A stretch of DNA of 64,000 nucleotides from Sunxiuqinia sp963678245 (GTDB lineage Bacteria > Bacteroidota > Bacteroidia > Bacteroidales > Prolixibacteraceae), in the NCBI GenBank assembly GCA_965140765.1, contig OZ223308.1, positions 806,001-870,000 of the forward strand. The letters run 5' to 3'. The translations under genes and the position numbers were made by a program. Positions 37,470 through 45,020 of the stretch are shown here, in pieces. The notes below the pieces were generated by a model. It ran no database searches. It was not told the origin of the DNA and saw only the letters and a list, made by a program, of their open reading frames with translations. How positions within the stretch are numbered: the first letter of the stretch is position 1; each line of letters begins with the position of its first letter.

Positions 37470-39377
37470 TTAGCGTGATTTAAGAAACTTTTCATGGTCA
37501 GAATGGCCATTGGATGATATTAAATGAATTAAGTATAGGCCCGGACTAAGATTGGAAACGCTAATTTGATCGGTTCGATCAGTTATATCTTGTATTAATT
37601 GTCCACTTAAGCTAAAAATTTTTATGTGCTTGATTTCTTCAGAGCTTTCAATGTATAGAATATTGGATGCGGGATTCGGATAAATTGAAGCAAATTCATC
37701 GGCTCGTGGTATTTCCCGAGAGTCTGTTAATAGTTGGAAATCGTTTTTATCGCGCGGCAGTAGCTGGTAGTTTTGATTATACTGGCTCAAGACGCCTGTT
37801 ACGTTCATGTATCCGGTTGGTAGGGTTTCGCCAACTAGTCGCGAGCTGCTGGAAACAAAGAAAACTCCGGTTCCAGCTTGATCTGAAAAGGTAAACGAGG
37901 TGTTTGCCTCAGGAATTGTTTGACCCCCATTTTGAAAGCTTACTTTGTTAACAGTAACTAGCATTCCTTCATATTCTTCGCTAAAGTCAGCAGTTGTAAT
38001 GACTTTTGGTGCCATTGTCTTGTTGGTTTTGTAATTGTATATGTAGCTGATATCGCCAATCTCGGTCAGGTTGTTGTATTCTTCAACGGTACCACGCACA
38101 ATTAAACTGTCGCCAACTTTGCCGCGTGTTAATGTATTGTAAATATTGATTCCACTATATTTTGCATCATCGGTTTCGAGGTAGAAGGAATAATCATAGT
38201 TGGCTGTAATCCGTCCGGCAATGGTAACTTCTTGCCCAAGGAGAGGACTGGCCTGTTGTGTTCCCTGAGCTTCGCTGATGGATGTGATTGATTCGGGATT
38301 GATCTCTTCTGGAAAGCGATAGCTTGCATGCCAGATGTAAACCGAGTCTGTAGTGGTGGCATTGACCTTCAAATGTAAAAGCTCGTTGGGAGAAAAACCG
38401 GTTGGCATGATTGTTCCTGAATAGCTTTTACCATTGGCTTCCATGTTGGCTTGGTTATCTTCCGAAGCATATTCATCACCCCAAAAAAGGGATACCGTTT
38501 GTAGTGGCTTCTCTCCTTCTATTTTTATGGTAACTGTCAATTCATCGTTTATTGAAGGAAACTCCGGCGCCATCTCAAATTCAGAAAACTCAATGCCCAA
38601 TAGAGATTTGTCGCCCCAAATAAAATCAGCAAATTCAGGATGGTCGATAAAGGGATTTCGGTTTTGCTGAGATTCGAAAACCCGTTCGTTTCTACGTCGT
38701 TCCAGATCGGACGGAGGATAGTCGCGATTCCATTGCAGCAAGGCATCCAAATTGCCGTGCAGTGCCGATGGATAGGTGTGATTGTGATTGGCAAGTTCCA
38801 GGTCCAGTTCATCTCCTTCACCTTCGTATCGGGTAGCCATATAAAATAAGGTTCGGGCTACTTGCCCTTTTGTTTTAGGACCCGGTTCCCAGGTCGAATC
38901 GGTATAGTAGCAATATAGTGCTTCCGGGTGCTGCGATCCTTGCGGTTGAATGTTATCAAAATCTTTATTTCCCCGGTCTTCATTTACTGATGCGTCTGCC
39001 GGATGAAGGTTGTGTGCATCTCCATCTATGGGCCAGATTCCTTTGAAATTTCCATGCGACTTTGCCCACACATGCTCCCGATTAATTAAGTCGCCACCAC
39101 TTCCATAGTTGCTGGCTGCGCGTGATTCCTGCAAATAGAACAGAATAACATTGTCTGGATTCTCAGGATCTGCATCGGCGTAATTGATTATATTTTTCGC
39201 AAAGCTGTACGAGAAATCAACATGGTTGCTGATGATCTCATTTAGGCTTGTTTTTAGTTCTTCTCCGCTTTTGCCTTCGGTGCCATTGTAGTATCCAACT
39301 GGCTGAGCAATGGATAAGTTAAAGCAGATGATAATGGCCAGAATTGTTATGGACGGTGTTGCTATTTTGATTCTCAT
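37470..39377 (-). CDS. Secreted endonuclease I (EndA/NucM family) with OB-fold-like modules and T9SS sorting domain
   Basis: 635 residues. Signal peptide (1-24), endonuclease I domain (about 26-255) with the signature NREHVWAKSHG at 99-109 (catalytic His102), DAHNLHPADASVNEDRGN and the C-terminal RRNERVFESQQNRNPFIDHPE block. An Ig-like domain follows (about 262-350), then two OB-fold-like modules (about 365-550, LLGQEVTIAGRITANYDYSFYLE, YNNLTEIGDI), and a type A T9SS sorting domain (about 562-635, FASIYPNPASNILYI ... LSPGLYLIHLI). Endonuclease I enzymes degrade DNA nonspecifically; here the enzyme would act outside the cell. Its own hairpin terminators on both sides suggest a separate transcript from the TonB receptor upstream. 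Confidence 0.9.
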   Translation of the reverse strand: MRIKIATPSITILAIIICFNLSIAQPVGYYNGTEGKSGEELKTSLNEIISNHVDFSYSFAKNIINYADADPENPDNVILFYLQESRAASNYGSGGDLINREHVWAKSHGNFKGIWPIDGDAHNLHPADASVNEDRGNKDFDNIQPQGSQHPEALYCYYTDSTWEPGPKTKGQVARTLFYMATRYEGEGDELDLELANHNHTYPSALHGNLDALLQWNRDYPPSDLERRRNERVFESQQNRNPFIDHPEFADFIWGDKSLLGIEFSEFEMAPEFPSINDELTVTIKIEGEKPLQTVSLFWGDEYASEDNQANMEANGKSYSGTIMPTGFSPNELLHLKVNATTTDSVYIWHASYRFPEEINPESITSISEAQGTQQASPLLGQEVTIAGRITANYDYSFYLETDDAKYSGINIYNTLTRGKVGDSLIVRGTVEEYNNLTEIGDISYIYNYKTNKTMAPKVITTADFSEEYEGMLVTVNKVSFQNGGQTIPEANTSFTFSDQAGTGVFFVSSSSRLVGETLPTGYMNVTGVLSQYNQNYQLLPRDKNDFQLLTDSREIPRADEFASIYPNPASNILYIESSEEIKHIKIFSLSGQLIQDITDRTDQISVSNLSPGLYLIHLISSNGHSDHEKFLKSR

Positions 39378-39472
39378 ATTTCATCCTATTTAATGTGATG
39401 CACAAAACGAATCTGATAAAATTAAACGAAATGGGTTAACTTTTAAATGACGGTTGATTCCTTTATAAAGAA

Positions 39473-39506
39473 AAAGACCACCCCTGAAAAAGATGAGGTG
39501 GTCTTT
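39473..39506 (-). terminator. Terminator between the repeat lipoprotein and endonuclease genes
   Basis: AAAGACCACC (39473-39482) pairs with GGTGGTCTTT (39497-39506) across a 14-base loop. On the minus strand it is followed by TCTTTATAAAGG, a modest U-rich tail. It ends the TonB receptor/lipoprotein transcript. Confidence 0.7.
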
Positions 39507-39528
39507 GCCTTGATAGCATCAGTGTATT

Positions 39529-40800
39529 TTATTCGATAAAAGTAAATTGGGGATCAGGGCCCGCTTTCGTGCACTGAAATTTAAGGGTGTGCTCAGCATC
39601 AGCTCCATCGTAAGTTGCAATAGTCACAAGGTACATCACATCAACTCCGCTAACCTGAGTAACCGCATTTGGATATTTATTTGGCAATAATGCTTCGGCA
39701 ATTCCAGCTTTTGCAGCTTCTAATCCAGATGAAAAGCTGGAATCGAATTTACCATCGCGAAAGTCAAAATTTTCGTAATAGGCTCCGGCTCCAAAATAGA
39801 ATTCCTGAGTCCCATAACTATCGATGTATTCACTTCCATATTCGCTTTTTACGTAGTCAACAATAATCTGATAATCATCAGATGACATTGTAAATAGAAC
39901 AGAGGGATCAAAAATCCAACCGGTGCTTGTTTTTAAAAATTGGTCGGTTTTTTCAATTGTACTTTGGTATGCAGTCCAACCTTCTGTCGTTTTGGTATAT
40001 TCTGTAGCTCTGTTCGATGTTGCTTCACTTGAGTAGTATTTGTAAATCAGGGCAAATCTGGCATCTTCCATGGCATATGGGAATTTTAAAGATAAAAATG
40101 TTGGCAAGTAACTGCCGGGTGACATTGATGAGTCGAAGTTGTTATATTTTCCGGGTTGCCCATAATTTTCACCCATCGAATCATAGTCATCTGAGCTTAA
40201 TGTATAACTGGTAACACCTTCGGGCAGGTCAACTTCAATAGCATCCCATGTTGATCCATCAAATTCATAATACTCGCTTACATCGGTGACACCTCCGCTG
40301 TAAAATTTATAGGTCACAAATACTAAGTCACCGTTTTGTGCATTAGTATACTTGGATGAGAAGAAAGCTGGCAGGTAGTCTTCAGGAGGTGTAGATGAGT
40401 CGAAGTTATTGTATTTTCCAGGTTGTCCGGATTCTTCTCCCATCGAGTCATAATCGGCTGTTGTTAATTCATAACTTGTCGCTTCGGTTAAATAATCCAG
40501 ATAATCCAATCCACCTCTGTAATAATTATAAGTAACATTTACTGCTGAATTTACATCGAGTGTGGGATATTTTTCAGCAAGAAAGTCTGGAATGTAGTTG
40601 GCAGCCGGAGCATAACTGCTAAAGTTATAGTAGTCGCCAGGGTCTCCTCCAATTGATTCATAATCTTCATCTGTTAGCGTATAACTCAGGTTCTCTACTA
40701 ATTCAGTTGAATTGTCATCGTAACCTTCAAATTGGTCATTGTATTCTTCGCAACCAAACGCGACTAATGCGAATGCAAAAAGATATATTAGTTTTTTCAT
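39529..40800 (-). CDS. Lipoprotein with three tandem tyrosine-rich repeats
   Basis: 423 residues with a lipoprotein signal (Cys17, VAFGCEEYND). Three clear repeats of about 60 residues lie at 39-97, 109-170 and 198-257. Each begins with SY-x-L-(T/S)-x-x-DY-(E/D)-S-(I/M)-G, continues with P-G-(K/D)-Y-x-N-F and x-Y-(I/L)-P-x-F, and ends with a Y-(K/N)-(F/Y)-Y strand. A fourth degenerate copy (about 302-397, TMSSDDY) closes the protein. I do not recognise a named family. It starts 21 bases after the TonB receptor stop, so it is probably the surface partner of that receptor in place of a SusD. Confidence 0.75.
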   Translation of the reverse strand: MKKLIYLFAFALVAFGCEEYNDQFEGYDDNSTELVENLSYTLTDEDYESIGGDPGDYYNFSSYAPAANYIPDFLAEKYPTLDVNSAVNVTYNYYRGGLDYLDYLTEATSYELTTADYDSMGEESGQPGKYNNFDSSTPPEDYLPAFFSSKYTNAQNGDLVFVTYKFYSGGVTDVSEYYEFDGSTWDAIEVDLPEGVTSYTLSSDDYDSMGENYGQPGKYNNFDSSMSPGSYLPTFLSLKFPYAMEDARFALIYKYYSSEATSNRATEYTKTTEGWTAYQSTIEKTDQFLKTSTGWIFDPSVLFTMSSDDYQIIVDYVKSEYGSEYIDSYGTQEFYFGAGAYYENFDFRDGKFDSSFSSGLEAAKAGIAEALLPNKYPNAVTQVSGVDVMYLVTIATYDGADAEHTLKFQCTKAGPDPQFTFIE

Positions 40801-40821
40801 AATGTCTTCTATTCAAAATGA

Positions 40822-43440
40822 TTAAAATTTAATTTTAAGTGACACGGAACCTGTTCTTCCAAATCCATAGAAAACAAGTGCATCTTCCCAAGTTCCTGAT
40901 GAGCCACTGTCAGCATCGGAGATATATTCTTTATCAAGCAGGTTGTGAACGTTCCCTCTAATTGAAGCGTCCAATCCGCCAATCGTAAAATAATAAACAG
41001 CATTAGCATCAACGGTTCCGGCACCGGGCACCTTCCAGGTATCTTTTCCCTCAAGATCCCGAATACTACCTGGGTCGGCATACAGGCGTGCGTTGTACTT
41101 GTAATCAACTCCAATTTTCAGGTCTTTAATTATTTCGTAATCTAAGCCAAGATAGGCATTCGTTTGAGCGGCATCGCCCACATGTACTCCTCCAATATTT
41201 AATTCAATTTTGTCAGCCTCTTCAACTGTGTTTACAATTTCACCATCGCTATTTACCAGTTGTCCGTCGCGGTTAAAAACATAGGCTTCAACGTCTTCAT
41301 CCCATTTCCAATCACCAATTGAAAGCATTCCTTTTAGTGTCAGGTCTTTGGTGATTTTGGCCTTTGCTTCAAGTTCAACTCCTTTATGAATCGCATTTAC
41401 TCCTTCAGCATTGTAGCGTCCGGCATCGGGATCTCTTGAGTCAAGAGCTCCTGCCAGTGATTTGTCCTGCCACTCGGTATAGTATACGTTTAAGTTGGCC
41501 GAAAGAATTCGTGACTTATATCCGTACCCAAGTTCGGCTGAGAACACTTTCTCGTTTTTAGCTCCATCATTAATTTCGTTACTTACATCATCAGCAAGAA
41601 AGACATTGGAGTAAAATGGAGCTCTGGAGAAGTAGCCAATGTTTGTAAATACATTGTTTTTTGCATCGATATTGTAGTTGGCACCACCTTTTGAGCTCCA
41701 GCCTAAAAAGCTAATATTATCTGACTTTTCTTCGCCGGGAGCATAGTACATATTGTCATATCTCCAGTAAGTCGTGTTTGAAATAGCTCCTGAGTAAAAT
41801 ACACTCCAGTCGTTATAATTATACTCTAACTGTCCAAAAAGCCCTTCCCATAGTACGTGGCCGTCATAATCTCTTGAAATCTTATCTCCCGTTGAAAGTT
41901 TTTCATAGATATAGTCCTCATTTCCTTCTTGGAAAGCAACATTTTCACGATCTGGATCAACAAAGAACTCACCCCCAAGTAGATCAGTGATTGTGCGGTT
42001 GTGTTTTCCAATGTAGTAGCGTAAATCGACACCTCCGTAAAAATCGATATCTGGCGTAAGTTCAGTAGTATAGGTAGATATCGCCCCCATCCATTGATGA
42101 CCATTATTAGAACTTCCTAAAATAGCCTGAGAACCTTCCATGTTTGCGGCATTGTCTCGCTGAATTGCCGCGTAATCAAGGTAGCCGTTAATTGTTCGAT
42201 CATCGTCATTTGACCCATACAGTCTTGAACGCTCATTTCCTCGTTGAGTACGTCCACCTCCTTCTCCAATAGAGTAATAGAGAGAGGTAGACAGGCTCGA
42301 AATATTGTTGATTGTCCAAAAGTGGTTTAATGAAAACTGAGGTTTATGGTAATAGTTCTTCGCAGCAACTACTCGCTGCCCGTCAATACCAAATCCGTAA
42401 GTCGCATTAAAGCGGTATTCTTCTTTAAATTGCTGCCATTCTTTAATGGTGTACTTGTCAAAGGAACTGCGCTGGTTGTGCCATTGTGGCGCTCCAAAGC
42501 CCGTAAGCGACAAGGTGTGTTTATCATTAAATCGTTTTGAAAGGTTGAAGAAGTAGGAATAGCCTTCAAACTCAGTTCCCTGGATGTAACCGTCGCCCCA
42601 GGTTTTTGATCCTAACAATGAAAACGCCCAGCCGCTTTCAGTTAATCCTGAAGAAACAGAAAATAGAACTTTACGATAGCCATCGTTTCCATAGGAGGTA
42701 GAGAATGAGCCACCTTCTTCGGCATCAGTGGTTTTGGTTACAATGTTTACCGATCCTCCAACTGATGGTGCGGCAACTTTCGAGGCTCCCAGTCCGCGTT
42801 GTACCTGCATGGAGCGAAGGACGTCGGTCATTCCCATCCAGTTCGACCAGTAAATTCCTCCCCATTCCATATCATTAACAGGAATCCCGTTAATCATCAC
42901 CGCTACGTTTGGTGAGTCGAAACCACGCAGGTTGAATCGTCCATCGCCAAAACCACCACCTTCTTTAGTGGCGTAAACACCGGGAGTTGTTTGGAGTATT
43001 TCCGGAAATTCCTGTGTCCCGATTTTTTCAGTTACTAATTCAGCATCAATGGTTGAGATCGCAACCGGGGTTTTACGCTGAATACCGACAGATGCCAAGA
43101 CCATCACTTCATTGATTCCGACAGCGTCAGGGTCTAAGGCAATTGTGCCAAGATCTTTGGTCTGCCCGTCCACAACAGAAACAGTCATCTTTTTGTCGAG
43201 AAACCCAAGGTAACTGATCACAAGCTGAGTTTCGCCGGCTTCAATATCAATATTGAAAGTACCGTCGAAATCGGTGACTGTTCCTCTTGTGGTTCCTTCC
43301 AGAACAATAGATGCACCAATCAATGTCTCGTTGGTGTCGGCATCTACAACTGTTCCTCGCAGTGTTCCCTTTGATAGAGTCACTAGTGAACTAAGGCCAA
43401 GTATGGCCAGAAAGGTAATTTTTAAAAGTTGTGTTTTCAT
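40822..43440 (-). CDS. TonB-dependent outer-membrane receptor (not SusC-type)
   Basis: 872 residues. N-terminal signal, carboxypeptidase-regulatory-like domain (about 25-105, GTLRGTVVDADTNETLIGASIVLEGTTRGTVTDFDGTF), plug (about 125-235, FNLRGFDSPNVAVMINGIPVNDMEWGGIYWSNW, VGGSVNIVTK) and a beta-barrel with a C-terminal aromatic strand (TGSVSLKIKF). It is shorter than SusC proteins, has a standard plug, and no susD follows. The substrate is unknown. Co-transcription with a repeat lipoprotein and the nearby secreted endonuclease suggest nucleic-acid fragments as one possibility (inference). Confidence 0.9.
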   Translation of the reverse strand: MKTQLLKITFLAILGLSSLVTLSKGTLRGTVVDADTNETLIGASIVLEGTTRGTVTDFDGTFNIDIEAGETQLVISYLGFLDKKMTVSVVDGQTKDLGTIALDPDAVGINEVMVLASVGIQRKTPVAISTIDAELVTEKIGTQEFPEILQTTPGVYATKEGGGFGDGRFNLRGFDSPNVAVMINGIPVNDMEWGGIYWSNWMGMTDVLRSMQVQRGLGASKVAAPSVGGSVNIVTKTTDAEEGGSFSTSYGNDGYRKVLFSVSSGLTESGWAFSLLGSKTWGDGYIQGTEFEGYSYFFNLSKRFNDKHTLSLTGFGAPQWHNQRSSFDKYTIKEWQQFKEEYRFNATYGFGIDGQRVVAAKNYYHKPQFSLNHFWTINNISSLSTSLYYSIGEGGGRTQRGNERSRLYGSNDDDRTINGYLDYAAIQRDNAANMEGSQAILGSSNNGHQWMGAISTYTTELTPDIDFYGGVDLRYYIGKHNRTITDLLGGEFFVDPDRENVAFQEGNEDYIYEKLSTGDKISRDYDGHVLWEGLFGQLEYNYNDWSVFYSGAISNTTYWRYDNMYYAPGEEKSDNISFLGWSSKGGANYNIDAKNNVFTNIGYFSRAPFYSNVFLADDVSNEINDGAKNEKVFSAELGYGYKSRILSANLNVYYTEWQDKSLAGALDSRDPDAGRYNAEGVNAIHKGVELEAKAKITKDLTLKGMLSIGDWKWDEDVEAYVFNRDGQLVNSDGEIVNTVEEADKIELNIGGVHVGDAAQTNAYLGLDYEIIKDLKIGVDYKYNARLYADPGSIRDLEGKDTWKVPGAGTVDANAVYYFTIGGLDASIRGNVHNLLDKEYISDADSGSSGTWEDALVFYGFGRTGSVSLKIKF

Positions 43441-43603
43441 AGAGTATAATTTTGGAAAATGAGTCTTTTAATGTATTACAATTCAAACACATAGTAAATG
43501 ATATTCTACTGTAAGATATGAACCAGGTTTCAACATGTTATTAACTCCTCGCGGTTGAAAATGTTTATCACGGTTAAATTAGTTAGTCAAAACAAAGGAA
43601 TAC

Positions 43604-43626
43604 TTTACATCTTAACAGGATGTAAA
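43604..43626. promoter_or_regulatory. Operator-like inverted repeat upstream of the TonB receptor gene
   Basis: TTTACATC (43604-43611) and GATGTAAA (43619-43626) form a perfect 8-bp dyad with a 7-base centre, 164 bases upstream of the receptor's start codon. The size fits a dimeric transcription factor site. The protein that would bind it is unknown. Confidence 0.4.
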
Positions 43627-43680
43627 TTTTAAGTTAAGTATCTATTTATTTGGGAGGCGAACTAGAACCATGATTTTCTA

Positions 43681-43728
43681 AAAAAAAGACGAATGAGGAG
43701 TCTTTTTTTAGACAGTATGGTCATTCGT
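43681..43728. other. Two overlapping inverted repeats that cannot form together as simple hairpins
   Basis: AAAAAAAGAC (43681-43690) can pair with GTCTTTTTTT (43700-43709), a hairpin ending in a T-run. ACGAATGA (43689-43696), lying mostly in its loop, is complementary to TCATTCGT (43721-43728). The structures exclude each other or form a pseudoknot, as in attenuators. The transcript concerned is not established. Confidence 0.3.
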
Positions 43729-43928
43729 TTGATAAGAAAGATCTCCATCTTTTTTCCGTCTGATAAACAATAATAAGTGATAAAAGTCACACTCAATTAA
43801 AGTAGTTTGAAAAAATGTGCTCAAGGGAAATAAATTTAATAGTCTGATTAACAGGCGTTAATGGGTGTATCGAAAAAATAATTTAAAATTTATAGTACTT
43901 TGTATTGCATGGAACCATTTAAGGTATG

Positions 43929-43936
43929 TATATTTG
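43929..43936 (+). promoter_or_regulatory. Possible -7 promoter element (TATATTTG) of the PspC operon
   Basis: TATATTTG matches TAnnTTTG; an ATTG lies 21 bases upstream (43904-43907). A transcript from here would have a leader of about 170 bases in front of the first gene at 44114. Confidence 0.35.
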
Positions 43937-44100
43937 CAATGCCGAATTCAAGGTAAAAGATAGAAATATTTTTAAAAAAGTTCTATACAAAGTGTAACGA
44001 AAACGAAAAGCAATCGTCTTAAAGACAGAAACAGAAAACAAATAAGCTCTCAAAGCAAAATCAATTAAACAGAAGCATCAGAAAACAGAAACAAAAACAC

Positions 44101-44107
44101 AGGAGGT
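44101..44107 (+). promoter_or_regulatory. Strong Shine-Dalgarno-like AGGAGGT before the small secreted protein gene
   Basis: AGGAGGT lies six bases before the ATG at 44114. Bacteroidota genes generally lack such sites, and the other starts in this window have none of this quality. It fixes the start codon and suggests unusually strong translation initiation. Confidence 0.6.
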
Positions 44108-44113
44108 CAAATC

Positions 44114-44587
44114 ATGAAAACACAAAACAACGAAACAGAAAACAGAAACAATCAAGTTGAAAAAGTATTGTTAAGAAGTGCAGCAGTAATTATTAGTTTT
44201 GTATTAATTAGTTTTACAGTTAGTGCACAGGGATTTTGGAAACAGTTATTGACCAACAACAGTTTTGGGCAAGTCGCCTTATTGATGGTTGAAGAATCAG
44301 CAGTCGATATGAGCGCAGAAGAAAGTAACTTGCCAACAGAAGTATCAAGTTCAACTTTTTATTTCGAGCAAGCTGATGATCCGGAGTTGAACCTAGAAAC
44401 ATGGATGACCGATGACGTTTACTTTGGTTCTTTTATCAATCTGGCAAAACCGGAAGCTGAGAAAAGTCTTGAGATTGAAGGTTGGATGGAAGATGATAAA
44501 CACTTCAATAGTTCACTAGCAACAGATCGAGACAAAGAATTGAAATTGGAAGTATGGATGACTAACGATAAATACTGGAGAATGTAG
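44114..44587 (+). CDS. Small secreted protein with three W-M-(T/E)-(D/N)-D repeats
   Basis: 157 residues. A polar N-terminus (1-17) precedes a hydrophobic signal segment (about 19-38, ending TVSAQG). The mature half carries three spaced copies of a 14-residue acidic motif: ELNLETWMTDDVYF (91-104), SLEIEGWMEDDKHF (118-131) and ELKLEVWMTNDKYW (142-155); the last nearly ends the protein. No known domain is recognised. It is the first gene of an operon with PadR, PspC and DUF4252 genes, which points to an envelope-related role. The motif could be a binding or anchoring element, but that is inference. Confidence 0.7.
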   Translation: MKTQNNETENRNNQVEKVLLRSAAVIISFVLISFTVSAQGFWKQLLTNNSFGQVALLMVEESAVDMSAEESNLPTEVSSSTFYFEQADDPELNLETWMTDDVYFGSFINLAKPEAEKSLEIEGWMEDDKHFNSSLATDRDKELKLEVWMTNDKYWRM

Positions 44588-44640
44588 TTTATCAGATAGC
44601 GGACAGATCCAACTTTAAACAGACATGAAAGGGAAGAATT

Positions 44641-44973
44641 ATGAAGATCGAGAATACAAAAGCACAAATGCGAAAAGGGGTTTTGGAGTACTGCATCTTA
44701 TTGGTACTCGATGGTAAACCTCTTTACGCCAGCGATATTATTGACGAGTTGAAAAATTCGAAAATGATCGTAGTTGAAGGAACCCTCTACCCCTTGCTCA
44801 CCCGTTTGAAAAATGCCGGATTGCTGGCTTACAAATGGGAAGAATCGACCCAGGGTCCACCACGAAAGTACTATGAATTGACAGAAGTTGGAAATGAGTT
44901 CGTCGTAGAGTTAGGAAAATCGTGGAGCGAATTAGTTGAAGCTGTTGGTACTATTAAAAAAAGCAAATCGTAA
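44641..44973 (+). CDS. PadR-family transcriptional regulator
   Basis: 110 residues. The winged-helix PadR pattern is clear: MRKGVLEYCILLVLDGKPLYASDIIDEL, VVEGTLYPLLTRLKNAGLL (recognition helix) and GPPRKYYELTEVG (wing). PadR proteins are usually repressors of their own operon and respond to envelope stress or small molecules. Its position in front of the PspC gene suggests autoregulation of this operon. It is 110 residues long, so the C-terminal dimerisation helix is short, as in PadR subfamily 1. Confidence 0.93.
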   Translation: MKIENTKAQMRKGVLEYCILLVLDGKPLYASDIIDELKNSKMIVVEGTLYPLLTRLKNAGLLAYKWEESTQGPPRKYYELTEVGNEFVVELGKSWSELVEAVGTIKKSKS

Positions 44974-45020
44974 CAAACAATACGGAAAACAAAAGCACAA
45001 ACGCACAAAAACACACAGAG

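Larger units (their letters stand above)
43441..44113. other. 673-bp divergent intergenic region rich in dyads and leader elements
   Basis: The region separates the TonB receptor (minus) from the PspC operon (plus). It holds no coding region or tRNA that I can see. It contains the dyad at 43604-43626, two alternative hairpins at 43681-43728, a -7-like element at 43929-43936 and a T-poor leader with repeated ACAGAAA before an unusual AGGAGGT, all listed separately. Confidence 0.6.

Noticed and set aside
43990..44150. CRISPR-like array from the repeated ACAGAAA
   Set aside because: The copies are only seven bases, irregularly spaced, and have no spacers or cas genes nearby.
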